Shown: positions 17,275 through 23,643 of the stretch, piece by piece
Numbering within the stretch: position 1 is the first letter of the stretch
Layout of the letters: each line of letters starts with the position of its first letter
From: CAKPSH01 sp964634355
GTDB taxonomy: Bacteria; Bacillota; Clostridia; TANB77; CAG-508
Reading direction: 5' to 3'
DNA: 41,082 nt
Assembly (NCBI GenBank): GCA_964634355.1
Contig: CAZWIF010000003.1
Location: 1-41,082 of the forward strand
Position numbers and translations under genes: made by a program
The notes under the pieces: model-generated
The model's input: the letters and a program-made list of their open reading frames with translations, nothing else
Databases searched by the model: none
Told to the model about the DNA's origin: nothing

Positions 17275-17715
17275 TTATTCTGTAGTTGTTGCTTCTACTT
17301 TTCCTTTATATTCTGAATTTCCAAAACCTAATATACATATGAAGATTGGTTGTAAGAAGAATAATCCGACTGCAAAACCTCCGCCATGTCCATAAGATTT
17401 TGATAGATTTACCACAAAGTAAATATTCAATATTAATACTATTAACCAGCCTATAACTGGAATCCAAGATAACAAATAGCAAAGTATTAACCAAGGTGAT
17501 ATTCCAGCAATTTTATATAAGGTTACTAGATTATAAATTGGAATAATACATTTCCATCCAGCCTGACCTGCTTTTGTAAAGGTCTTCCACAAACCTATTA
17601 GTTCAACAACAAGTATTACTAACATTATTAAACTATATGTGGCAAGAAATCCTGCCAAACCATTAACAATTGCTGCATCTGATGCAGATGCTCCATAATA
17701 TGAGTAATCGTACAT
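17275..17715 (-). CDS. Small multi-pass membrane protein (DUF5684-like)
   Basis: The 146-residue protein has about three or four membrane segments (SLIMLVILVVELIGLWKTFTKAG, SPWLILCYLLSWIPVIGWLIVLILNIYFVVNLS, FAVGLFFLQPIFICILGFG). It carries the motif KAGQAGWKCIIPIYNLVTLYKI, characteristic of an uncharacterised family often seen beside or fused to signal-peptidase-like proteins. The N-terminus MYDYSYYGASASDAA is polar. The start at 17713-17715 is chosen because AAAGGGG lies just upstream; the frame opens 11 codons earlier. It forms a single-gene unit with its own terminator. The function is unknown. Confidence 0.75.
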   Translation of the reverse strand: MYDYSYYGASASDAAIVNGLAGFLATYSLIMLVILVVELIGLWKTFTKAGQAGWKCIIPIYNLVTLYKIAGISPWLILCYLLSWIPVIGWLIVLILNIYFVVNLSKSYGHGGGFAVGLFFLQPIFICILGFGNSEYKGKVEATTTE

Positions 17716-17801
17716 AAAAAATTTCCCCTTTCTCTTTTGTGATTTCATTAATCACTTTCGACATAATTTTACATATAAAAATGATTTTTGTCAATACCTC
17801 T

Positions 17802-18242
17802 TTATAATAATACTCCTGCAATTATACCAATTATTGCTCCAACAAATACTTGAATTGGAGTATGTCCTAATACTTCTACCAATTTTTCTTGAACTTCCAA
17901 TCCTGAAAGTCCCGGAGTGTTAACTATCTTATTCAATAATTTTGCTTGCTTTCCTGCTGCTCTTCTAATTCCTGCAGCATCATACATAACCACGCATGCA
18001 AAAATTAGTGATAAAGCAAATATAGGTGAATCAAATCCTTCATTTTTTCCAATTAATGTTGCAAGAGAAGTCACAACTGCTGAATGTGAGCTTGGCATTC
18101 CTCCTGCTCCTAATATTCTTTTAAAATTGAATTGTTTTGTAGTAACTAAATCCCATATAACTTTGAAGGTTTGAATTAAAAACCACAATAATACTGGTAT
18201 CCATATATATATATTACTAAATATTTGACTTATCCCTTCCAT
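17802..18242 (-). CDS. Divergent PAP2-family membrane protein
   Basis: The 146-residue membrane protein matches the divergent PAP2 (acid phosphatase/vanadium-haloperoxidase related, YuiD-like) family. Visible motifs are KRILGAGGMPSSHSAVVTSLATL, with the conserved Pro-Ser-Ser-His, VMYDAAGIRRAAGKQAKLLN and LGHTPIQVFVGAIIGI with a second conserved His. PAP2 relatives dephosphorylate lipid pyrophosphates or phosphatidates, and the Ser-His elements are kept here, but no member with this short architecture has a firmly known substrate. The start ATG is the first in frame, preceded by a GGGATAAG-like region further upstream. It is followed on the strand by the DUF5684-like gene. Confidence 0.85.
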   Translation of the reverse strand: MEGISQIFSNIYIWIPVLLWFLIQTFKVIWDLVTTKQFNFKRILGAGGMPSSHSAVVTSLATLIGKNEGFDSPIFALSLIFACVVMYDAAGIRRAAGKQAKLLNKIVNTPGLSGLEVQEKLVEVLGHTPIQVFVGAIIGIIAGVLL

Positions 18243-18329
18243 CTTTTATTTCATTCCCCCTCTAAGTAAATGTCTTACTAAAAAATATCTTTTGCGTACA
18301 ATCAGTACTAGTCCCTATACCTTCAATCT

Positions 18330-18551
18330 CTATACATCATAATTTTCCTCTTTTAAATTTCCTTCATCATTTACCAAAATCATTATTTTCTTTTCTGCTT
18401 CATCTAATATTTTTGTACATTCTTTAGATATCTTCATTCCTTCCTCAAACTTTTTCATACTTTCATCCAAATTTAATTGTCCATTTTCTAATAATTTTGC
18501 TATTTCTTCTAACTCCTCTATCTTTTCTTCAAATTTCTTATTTTCTGCCAT
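18330..18551 (-). CDS. xseB: Exodeoxyribonuclease VII small subunit
   Basis: The 73-residue helical protein contains KFEEKIEELEEIAKLLENGQ and LDESMKKFEEGMKISKECTKILDEAEKKI, the two-helix hairpin of XseB. It assembles with XseA into the single-strand exonuclease VII used in repair. A GTG three codons earlier opens the frame, but AAAGGAAG precedes the ATG at 18549-18551 at proper spacing. It lies about 110 nt downstream of xseA and in the same direction, the common operon order. Confidence 0.93.
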   Translation of the reverse strand: MAENKKFEEKIEELEEIAKLLENGQLNLDESMKKFEEGMKISKECTKILDEAEKKIMILVNDEGNLKEENYDV

Positions 18552-18661
18552 TCTAGTCACTTCCTTTTCTCTTTCTTTTTTACACTATCTACTCTAGTAT
18601 TAACAATGATTAGAGGTCTAATTTATATATCAGGTTACTCAAGAGCGTTCCCCCTATATTT

Positions 18662-19852
18662 TTAAATTACTTTTGCCTCTTTAATTCCATCTTGAAATCT
18701 TAAATCTATTATATCATCACTTTTTAACTCATTTACTGTATTTATTATTTTGCCATTATCTAAACTTGCAATACAATATCCTCTTGTTAATGTTTTTAAA
18801 GGGCTTAAAGTATCTAATTTAGAAATTAATGCAACAGCTTCATTTTTGCTTTTGTTTATTTTTTTAGTTATTTCCATATGAAGTTTTTGATTAATTCCAT
18901 CTATTTTCATATATCTTTCGTTTATCTTTTGTAATGGATCTGAAAAAGCTCTACTTTTCATACACTTTTCATATCTTAATCGTATTAATTCCATCTTCTT
19001 TTTAAGAGCTAATTTATATCTTTTTTGATATTCCATAATTTTTTCATATATATCATCTATTTCTGGAACTGCTAATTCTGCTGCTGCAGATGGTGTTGGT
19101 GCCCTTAAATCCGCAACAAAATCTGCTATAGTAAAGTCAGTCTCATGTCCAACAGATGATATTATTGGTAACTCAGAATTATATATTGCTCTAGCAACCA
19201 CTTCTTCATTAAAAGGCCATAAATCTTCTAGTGTTCCTCCTCCTCTAGCTATTATCAGAACATCCGCTATCATATTCTCATTTGCAATCTGTATTGCTTT
19301 TGCAATTTTTTCTCCTGCACCTTCTCCTTGTACTGGAACAGGTAAAATTCTAATATAAACATTAGGATTTCTCCTTGTTGAAACATTTATAATATCTCTT
19401 ATTACAGCTCCTGTTTGAGATGTTAATACACCTATAATTTTAGGCATATATGGTATTTTTTTCTTATGTGATTGTTCAAATAGACCTTCTTTTTCTAATT
19501 TATCCTTTAACTCGTTATATTTTGTATATAAATCTCCAAGCCCATCTTCTTGCATTGCCTTACAATAAATTTGGTATACTCCATCTCTCTCAAATACTGA
19601 CACTGTTCCTAATATTCTAACCTTCATACCATCTTTGGGTACAAAATTCAAGTGAGAAGTATTTGATTTAAACATTATACATTTTACAAGTGAATTTTCA
19701 TCTTTAAGTGTAAAATACATATGTCCTGTATAGTGATGCTTGAAATTTGAAATCTCACCTTTAACCAAGACATTATTTAAATACTCATCACTATCTATTT
19801 TGCTCTTTATATACTGGTTTAACTTAGTAACTGTTATTGCTTCATACTTCAT
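18662..19852 (-). CDS. xseA: Exodeoxyribonuclease VII large subunit
   Basis: The 396-residue catalytic subunit of exonuclease VII degrades single-stranded DNA from both ends into short oligonucleotides. It has an N-terminal OB-fold (VLVKGEISNFKHHYTGHMYFTLKD), the conserved ARGGGTLEDLWPFNEE and GHETDFTIADFVADLRAPTPSAAAEL motifs of the catalytic domain, a long coiled-coil region and a C-terminal LTRGYCIAS...IIDLRFQDG segment. The frame opens with TTG two codons earlier; GGAG 7 nt before the ATG at 19850-19852 decides the start. It lies between nusB and xseB in the usual clostridial order. Confidence 0.96.
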   Translation of the reverse strand: MKYEAITVTKLNQYIKSKIDSDEYLNNVLVKGEISNFKHHYTGHMYFTLKDENSLVKCIMFKSNTSHLNFVPKDGMKVRILGTVSVFERDGVYQIYCKAMQEDGLGDLYTKYNELKDKLEKEGLFEQSHKKKIPYMPKIIGVLTSQTGAVIRDIINVSTRRNPNVYIRILPVPVQGEGAGEKIAKAIQIANENMIADVLIIARGGGTLEDLWPFNEEVVARAIYNSELPIISSVGHETDFTIADFVADLRAPTPSAAAELAVPEIDDIYEKIMEYQKRYKLALKKKMELIRLRYEKCMKSRAFSDPLQKINERYMKIDGINQKLHMEITKKINKSKNEAVALISKLDTLSPLKTLTRGYCIASLDNGKIINTVNELKSDDIIDLRFQDGIKEAKVI

Positions 19853-19879
19853 TTTCAATCTCCACGTTTTATTTTTTTA

Positions 19880-19902
19880 GGGCACATGCAATGTGCCCCT
19901 AC
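19880..19902. repeat. GGGCAC-type palindrome with GTAG head between nusB and xseA
   Basis: GGGCACAT-GCA-ATGTGCCC followed on the plus strand by CTAC (GTAG on the minus strand). The centre differs from the other copies, and both arms have changed together (CACAT/ATGTG instead of CACGG/CCGTG). Confidence 0.75.
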
Positions 19903-19972
19903 ATTTTACTTTCTATTTTTTAGTTGCCTCTTTCTTTTTAACTCATGCTATTAAAGTTAACAATTATTTCAC

Positions 19973-20371
19973 TTATTCAGCTACCACACTTGCTAGTATT
20001 CCATTAACAAAAACTTTTGAATTATCATCTCCATACGTTTTTGCCAATTCTACTGCTTCATTAATAGCAACTTTAAATGGAATATCGGTATATTTTATTT
20101 CATATATTGCTAATTTTAAAATTACCAAATCAATTTTTGAAATTCTCTCAATTGTCCATTTAGCTGCTAATTTTTTTGAGATTACTGCTATAATATTCTC
20201 ATTTTCTCTTTCAATTCCATGTATTGTATTTCTAACATATTCTATATCCTGAATGTCTATTATTGAATTTTCTTCTATATATGAATTAATTTGATCTTCT
20301 AAATTGTCCTTATAGAATTCCAAGCTATATAATAATTTAAAGGTTTCCTCTCTTAATTTTGACCTATTCAT
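19973..20371 (-). CDS. nusB: Transcription antitermination factor NusB
   Basis: The 132-residue all-helical protein begins NRSKLREETFKLLYSLEFY and contains KWTIERISKIDLVILKLAIYEI and PFKVAINEAVELAKTYGDD, followed by FVNGILASV. This is the standard NusB pattern. It binds boxA RNA with S10/NusE and supports antitermination during rRNA transcription. The ATG has AAAGGGATAG upstream. It follows amaP by 14 nt. Confidence 0.97.
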   Translation of the reverse strand: MNRSKLREETFKLLYSLEFYKDNLEDQINSYIEENSIIDIQDIEYVRNTIHGIERENENIIAVISKKLAAKWTIERISKIDLVILKLAIYEIKYTDIPFKVAINEAVELAKTYGDDNSKVFVNGILASVVAE

Positions 20372-20385
20372 TGCTCTATCCCTTT

Positions 20386-20982
20386 CTACTCTTCCTCTTC
20401 GTTAACTTCAACCACTTTTTCTGGAATAGTTATGATATTCTTTATTTTGATATTTATTTCATTTACTTCTAAATCAGTAGCTTCTTTAATAACCTCTTTA
20501 ATCCTCTTTTGTAGGTTTTCATTTAATTCTTTTATTACTGTATTTTGTAATATTTGTAGTTCTACTAAAATAGCAATATTATTCTTGTTATCTATAAACA
20601 CTTTGGTTTTAGAATCTTGAATGTTAGCAAAATTTCTAACTACACTATTAGCAAGTCTTTCTATGGTATCTCTTGAAATCAAAAGTTTTCCGTCTTCATT
20701 TTCAATTAAAACTCCATCACCCATTTTATCTTGTTTTTTCGTTGTTGGAGTTTCTTTTTCATTTGGACTCCTGAATAGCATTGCTTTAATTGATAGTATA
20801 ATAAATATTATACTTATTCCAAATACTACATTATATGCCACACTGTTATTTAACATATCTGTTATAATGTATACTATTGTTTCAATTTTCGCCCATCCAA
20901 ATACTAATAATATCGCAATTATTGATTCAATTAATATGATTAATGAATAGATATTCAATGTTAATTTTTCTATAAATTTCAT
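20386..20982 (-). CDS. amaP: Alkaline-shock response membrane anchor protein AmaP
   Basis: The 198-residue protein has two N-terminal membrane segments (SLIILIESIIAILLVFGWAKI and VAYNVVFGISIIFIILSIKAML). A linker and a cytoplasmic domain (DGKLLISRDTIERLANSVVRNFANI ... INIKIKNIITIPEKV) resemble an Asp23-like fold. In Staphylococcus, AmaP holds Asp23 at the membrane. It overlaps or abuts asp23 (2-nt gap) and nusB, and a shared operon is certain from spacing. It ends in an acidic EVNEEEE tail. Confidence 0.9.
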   Translation of the reverse strand: MKFIEKLTLNIYSLIILIESIIAILLVFGWAKIETIVYIITDMLNNSVAYNVVFGISIIFIILSIKAMLFRSPNEKETPTTKKQDKMGDGVLIENEDGKLLISRDTIERLANSVVRNFANIQDSKTKVFIDNKNNIAILVELQILQNTVIKELNENLQKRIKEVIKEATDLEVNEINIKIKNIITIPEKVVEVNEEEE

Positions 20983-20984
20983 AC

Positions 20985-21428
20985 TTATTCTTCTTCCTTT
21001 TCTACATTTTCATTATTTTCTTCTATGTTAGTATTTCTATCTAAAGGTGTTTGTACTCCTTGTACATGTACATTTACTGAAACAACCTCTAGTCCTGTCA
21101 TTTCTTTAACTGATTTTTTTACTCTACTTTGTATTTCATATGCAACATCTGGAATTCTTGAACCATATTCAACAATTATATTTACATCTATTTTAGTTTC
21201 TTTATCTCCAACTTCAACTTTTATTCCTTTTGCAAGGTTCTTTTTTCCACTAAGTGCCTCTGTTATTCCTCCAGCAAATCCTTTTGCCATTCCAGCTACT
21301 CCTTGTACATCTGAAACTGCAATACCTGCAATTACGGCAACCACTTCATCTGATATTTCCACTCCTGTATCATTGTTTTCTTCTACTTCATCTATTATTT
21401 CTTCATTGATATTTTCTTCGTTTTCCAT
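20985..21428 (-). CDS. asp23: Asp23/Gls24-family envelope stress protein
   Basis: The 147-residue protein contains GVEISDEVVAVIAGIAVSDV, VQGVAGMAKGF, KGIKVEVGDKETKIDVNIIVEYG and AYEIQSRVKKSVKEMTGLEV, the Asp23 core, flanked by acidic ends. Asp23 forms a membrane-associated layer tethered by AmaP and influences cell-wall homeostasis. The start at 21426-21428 follows GAGGAGGAAAAAG; an ATG 11 codons further upstream has no site. It is the first gene of asp23-amaP-nusB-xseA-xseB. Confidence 0.95.
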   Translation of the reverse strand: MENEENINEEIIDEVEENNDTGVEISDEVVAVIAGIAVSDVQGVAGMAKGFAGGITEALSGKKNLAKGIKVEVGDKETKIDVNIIVEYGSRIPDVAYEIQSRVKKSVKEMTGLEVVSVNVHVQGVQTPLDRNTNIEENNENVEKEEE

Positions 21429-21560
21429 ATCTTTTTCCTCCTCAAAACTTATTTTATGCATATCCTTGTTTTAATATAAGATAGCATTTACTATATAAGT
21501 ATATCAATTTATATCACATTTTACAACTATTTTTGTTAAATTTTTCAGTTTTTATTGATG

Positions 21561-21655
21561 AGACAAGGGACGGGGTTTTTGTCTTGCAACTTTCAGCCGG
21601 ATTAGCATAAACAAAGCTTCAAACCCGCAAAACAAAAACCCCGTCCCCTTGTTTC
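21561..21655. repeat. Paired inverted ACCCCGTCCC elements (MITE- or BIME-like)
   Basis: The left arm 21561-21587 and right arm 21627-21655 form an imperfect stem of roughly 25 bp around a 39-nt loop. Each arm contains the core (GGGACGGGG on the left, CCCCGTCCCC on the right). Each arm can also fold by itself (GACAA/TTGTC and AAACAA/TTGTTT). It sits 6 nt after the secG stop codon. No coding sequence lies inside. Confidence 0.75.
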
Positions 21656-21661
21656 ATTTTA

Positions 21662-21910
21662 TTACGCAATATAGAAAATAGAAGATACTACTGTCAATAT
21701 TGCAAACGCTACTGCCAATATTATCGTCCATTTTTTCATTCTTCCTTCTCTTGTCTTTCCCTTATTTTGATTATAAAAGTTATTTGATGATGAACCTGTA
21801 ATTGTTGATGAGGCTCCTGAATCATCTTTATTCTGAACTATTGTTAATATAATTAATGCTAAACATATTACTGCATATATTCCTAAAGTTAGATATTTTA
21901 ATACTATCAT
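21662..21910 (-). CDS. secG: Preprotein translocase subunit SecG
   Basis: The 82-residue protein has two membrane segments (YLTLGIYAVICLALIILTIVQ and WTIILAVAFAILTVVSSIFYI) joined by a loop with the SecG hallmark DDSGASSTITGSSSNNF and a basic segment KGKTREGRMKK. SecG is the accessory subunit of the SecYEG channel that speeds protein export. The ATG has AGGAAAGGGTG upstream. It is divergent from rpmB, with a promoter for each in the 200-nt region between them. Confidence 0.95.
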   Translation of the reverse strand: MIVLKYLTLGIYAVICLALIILTIVQNKDDSGASSTITGSSSNNFYNQNKGKTREGRMKKWTIILAVAFAILTVVSSIFYIA

Positions 21911-21989
21911 AACTAATACACCCTTTCCTATTCTATAAAGTTTTCTTTGGTCGTAAAAAAATATTTTCTCTCACTTTTGTTACTTTGAT

Positions 21990-22018
21990 ATTCTAACATA
22001 CTTTTTCATAAAATGCAA
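21990..22018 (-). promoter_or_regulatory. Predicted promoter of secG
   Basis: On the minus strand there is TTGCAT (22013-22018), 17 nt, and TAGAAT (21990-21995). Confidence 0.55.
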
Positions 22019-22036
22019 ACTTTTTTTTCAAAAGTC

Positions 22037-22065
22037 TTGTATTTTTTTTATTTTTATGTTAGACT
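22037..22065 (+). promoter_or_regulatory. Predicted promoter of rpmB
   Basis: TTGTAT (22037-22042), a 17-nt spacer and TAGACT (22060-22065), followed by the site TTGGAGGTG and the ATG at 22111. The -10 is only a fair match. Confidence 0.45.
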
Positions 22066-22110
22066 ATTATTTAGTCAGTTTATTTTACAATTATTGGAGG
22101 TGCAATTTAA

Positions 22111-22308
22111 ATGGCAAAATGTGCAATTTGTGATAAAACAGTTAGTAATGGTAATAAGATAAGTATAGCTCGTTCTCATGTAAGTCGTAGAACTTCTAGA
22201 ACATGGAAGCCAAATTTAAGAACAGTTACTATTATGGTTGATGGGCAACCAAAAAAAGTAAAAGTTTGTGCTAAGTGCTTGCGTGCTGGAAAAGTTAATC
22301 GAGTTTAA
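22111..22308 (+). CDS. rpmB: 50S ribosomal protein L28, zinc-binding form
   Basis: The 65-residue protein starts MAKCAICDKTV and contains SHVSRRTSRTWKPNLRTV and VKVCAKCLRAGKV. The two Cys pairs (C4/C7 and the later CAKC) are the zinc-binding C+ form of L28. It is a component of the large ribosomal subunit near the exit-tunnel region. The Shine-Dalgarno TTGGAGGTG has good spacing. As in Bacillus subtilis it is next to spoVM and transcribed towards it. Confidence 0.98.
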   Translation: MAKCAICDKTVSNGNKISIARSHVSRRTSRTWKPNLRTVTIMVDGQPKKVKVCAKCLRAGKVNRV

Positions 22309-22312
22309 AATA

Positions 22313-22340
22313 AAGATGACTGTTGCCAGTCATCTTATTT
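22313..22340. terminator. Terminator between convergent rpmB and spoVM
   Basis: AAGATGACT (22313-22321), loop GTTGCC, and AGTCATCTT (22328-22336), followed by ATTTTAATT on the plus strand and by TATTTTAAA on the minus strand. It can serve both convergent units. Confidence 0.7.
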
Positions 22341-22392
22341 TAATTCTGCTTTTATAATATCTTATGTATATCCCTTTAGATTTATTATAATT

Positions 22393-22467
22393 TTAGTCCT
22401 TGATTCCAAATATTAGTTTCACAAATCCTCTAAGGAATTTTGGAACTTTTTTTACAACAATGGTCAT
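22393..22467 (-). CDS. spoVM: Stage V sporulation protein SpoVM (24 residues)
   Basis: A 24-codon gene starting MTIVVKKVPKFLRGFVKLIF and ending GIKD. It matches SpoVM of Bacillus subtilis (26 residues) at the key positions: a basic residue before P-K-F-L, the following Gly, the Val after it and the later Gly, which together make an amphipathic helix with a central kink. SpoVM recognises the convex forespore membrane and recruits SpoIVA for coat assembly. AAAGGAGTG lies 10 nt before the ATG. It lies beside rpmB, as in B. subtilis, and the rest of that neighbourhood (rpe, rsgA, prkC, prpC, rlmN) is also present. It is probably co-transcribed with the 49-residue gene upstream. Confidence 0.9.
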   Translation of the reverse strand: MTIVVKKVPKFLRGFVKLIFGIKD

Positions 22468-22535
22468 GCTTTGTTATCACTCCTTTCTTAAATCATAGAT
22501 TTAAATTAATAACATAAATTAGCAGTTATCATTTT

Positions 22536-22685
22536 TTAGCATGATAGCCATAATAATCCAACAATGACAACGGCTACTCCTATAATAAATAACCAGCCTG
22601 TTAGGGGAAGTAATAAGACTAGTAAGATGCCTAACCCAAATCCAATCATACAAACTGCTAAGGTTTTTCTTAAAAATTTCAACAT
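22536..22685 (-). CDS. 49-residue membrane protein upstream of spoVM
   Basis: A small gene beginning MLKFLRKTLAVCMIGFGLGI. The N-terminus is basic (KFLRK), followed by two hydrophobic segments separated by a Pro-Leu-Thr-Gly-Trp turn: AVCMIGFGLGILLVLLLP and GWLFIIGVAVVIVGLLWLSC. It looks like a helical hairpin in the membrane. GGAAGGAAAG stands about 11 nt before the ATG. It is in the same direction as spoVM, 68 nt upstream, and no terminator lies between, so joint sporulation expression is a reasonable inference. I recognise no named family. Confidence 0.7.
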   Translation of the reverse strand: MLKFLRKTLAVCMIGFGLGILLVLLLPLTGWLFIIGVAVVIVGLLWLSC

Positions 22686-22717
22686 AATTTTTTCTTTCCT
22701 TCCCGAGGTGTGATTTT

Positions 22718-22741
22718 GAGAAATTTAGTTCGAAATTTCTC
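22718..22741. promoter_or_regulatory. Hairpin in the nth / small-membrane-gene divergent region
   Basis: GAGAAATTT-AGTTCG-AAATTTCTC, a perfect 9-bp inverted repeat 33 nt before the ATG of the 49-residue gene. It may be a leader hairpin or a protein-binding site. No U-run follows on either strand. Confidence 0.4.
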
Positions 22742-22815
22742 CCTATTTAGACATAATCTACTTTATTACCTCCTGATAATATATTATATTTAATTTACGT
22801 AAAAAGGTGATAATT

Positions 22816-23454
22816 ATGAAAACAAATTCTGTAGAATTAATTAATATTTTAAAAAAAACATATCCTGATGCAACCTGCAGTCTTGATTTTACCAATCCTT
22901 TTGAATTGGTTGTTGCTGTGATGCTTTCTGCTCAATGCACTGATGAAAGAGTAAATAAAACCACCCCTGCACTATTTAAAGAGTATAATTCTCCTGAGGA
23001 TTTCTCGAAGATTAATATTTCTACATTAGAAAATTTTATACATCCTTGTGGTTTCTATAAAAATAAAGCCAAAAACATTAAAGCATGTGCGCAAAAAATA
23101 GTTTCTGATTTCAATGGGGAAATTCCCAAAAATATGGAGGATCTTTTAACATTGCCTGGAATTGGTAGAAAGAGTGCCAATGTTATACTTTTAGAAGTCT
23201 TTGGAATTGCTCATGGTGTCGCAGTTGATACACATTGTAAAAGGATTTCTAATCGAATTGGACTTTCTAAACAGTCAGATCCTTCAAAAATAGAACAAGA
23301 CCTTATAAAAATTTTTCCTTCTGAATATTTAAAAGATGTTAATCATCTATTTGTATGGCATGGTAGAAAAACTTGTACAGCTCGTAACCCCAAATGCTCA
23401 TCTTGTACAATCAATAAATTTTGCAAAACTTGGAATAATTCTTTGAAAACTTAA
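22816..23454 (+). CDS. nth: Endonuclease III
   Basis: The 212-residue DNA glycosylase/AP lyase removes oxidised pyrimidines. It has the helix-hairpin-helix LLTLPGIGRKSANVI with the catalytic Lys region (family active-site pair Lys/Asp), the catalytic Asp in AVDTHCKRISNRIG, and a C-terminal 4Fe-4S site C-x6-C-x2-C-x5-C (CTARNPKCSSCTINKFC). A GTG three codons upstream opens the frame; AAAAAGGTGATAATT places the ATG at 22816. It diverges from the spoVM unit and is followed by a small Cys-rich gene. Confidence 0.96.
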   Translation: MKTNSVELINILKKTYPDATCSLDFTNPFELVVAVMLSAQCTDERVNKTTPALFKEYNSPEDFSKINISTLENFIHPCGFYKNKAKNIKACAQKIVSDFNGEIPKNMEDLLTLPGIGRKSANVILLEVFGIAHGVAVDTHCKRISNRIGLSKQSDPSKIEQDLIKIFPSEYLKDVNHLFVWHGRKTCTARNPKCSSCTINKFCKTWNNSLKT

Positions 23455-23480
23455 TATACTATGTATTTGAGGTGATGATT

Positions 23481-23612
23481 TTGACAAATATTAATTGTTC
23501 TTCTAATTGTATTTATCAAAAAAACGGGAAATGTTGTTTTGAAAACATTACTATTCAAAAAATCACTCCAAATCAAAATTGTGCTTATTTTCTTGAGCAA
23601 CAAAAAAACTAG
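23481..23612 (+). CDS. Small Cys-rich protein after nth
   Basis: A 43-codon gene starting with TTG (an ATG two codons earlier sits directly on the Shine-Dalgarno GAGGTG and is less likely). The product, MTNINCSSNCIYQKNGKCC... ending NCAYFLEQQKN, has five Cys, of which C-x3-C-x7-CC and a late C could bind a metal. Similar tiny Cys-rich proteins occur in Clostridia without known function. It is 26 nt downstream of nth and is followed by a terminator that overlaps its stop codon, so it forms a two-gene unit with nth. Confidence 0.7.
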   Translation: MTNINCSSNCIYQKNGKCCFENITIQKITPNQNCAYFLEQQKN

Positions 23613-23635
23613 GATTTCGAAATCCTAGTTTTTTT
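23601..23635. terminator. Bidirectional terminator with perfect 20-nt palindrome
   Basis: CTAGGATTTCGAAATCCTAG (23609-23628) flanked by an A-run on the left and seven T on the right. It serves the nth unit on the plus strand and the gene ending at 23644 on the minus strand. The TAG stop codon of the Cys-rich gene is inside the stem. Confidence 0.9.
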
Positions 23636-23643
23636 GTTATCAA

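Noticed and set aside
22743..22754. Three-codon minus-strand mini-ORF (Met-Ser-Lys) with GGAGG upstream, possible leader peptide
   Set aside because: The spacing to GGAGG is about 14 nt, and there is no attenuator-like structure tied to specific codons; probably coincidence.
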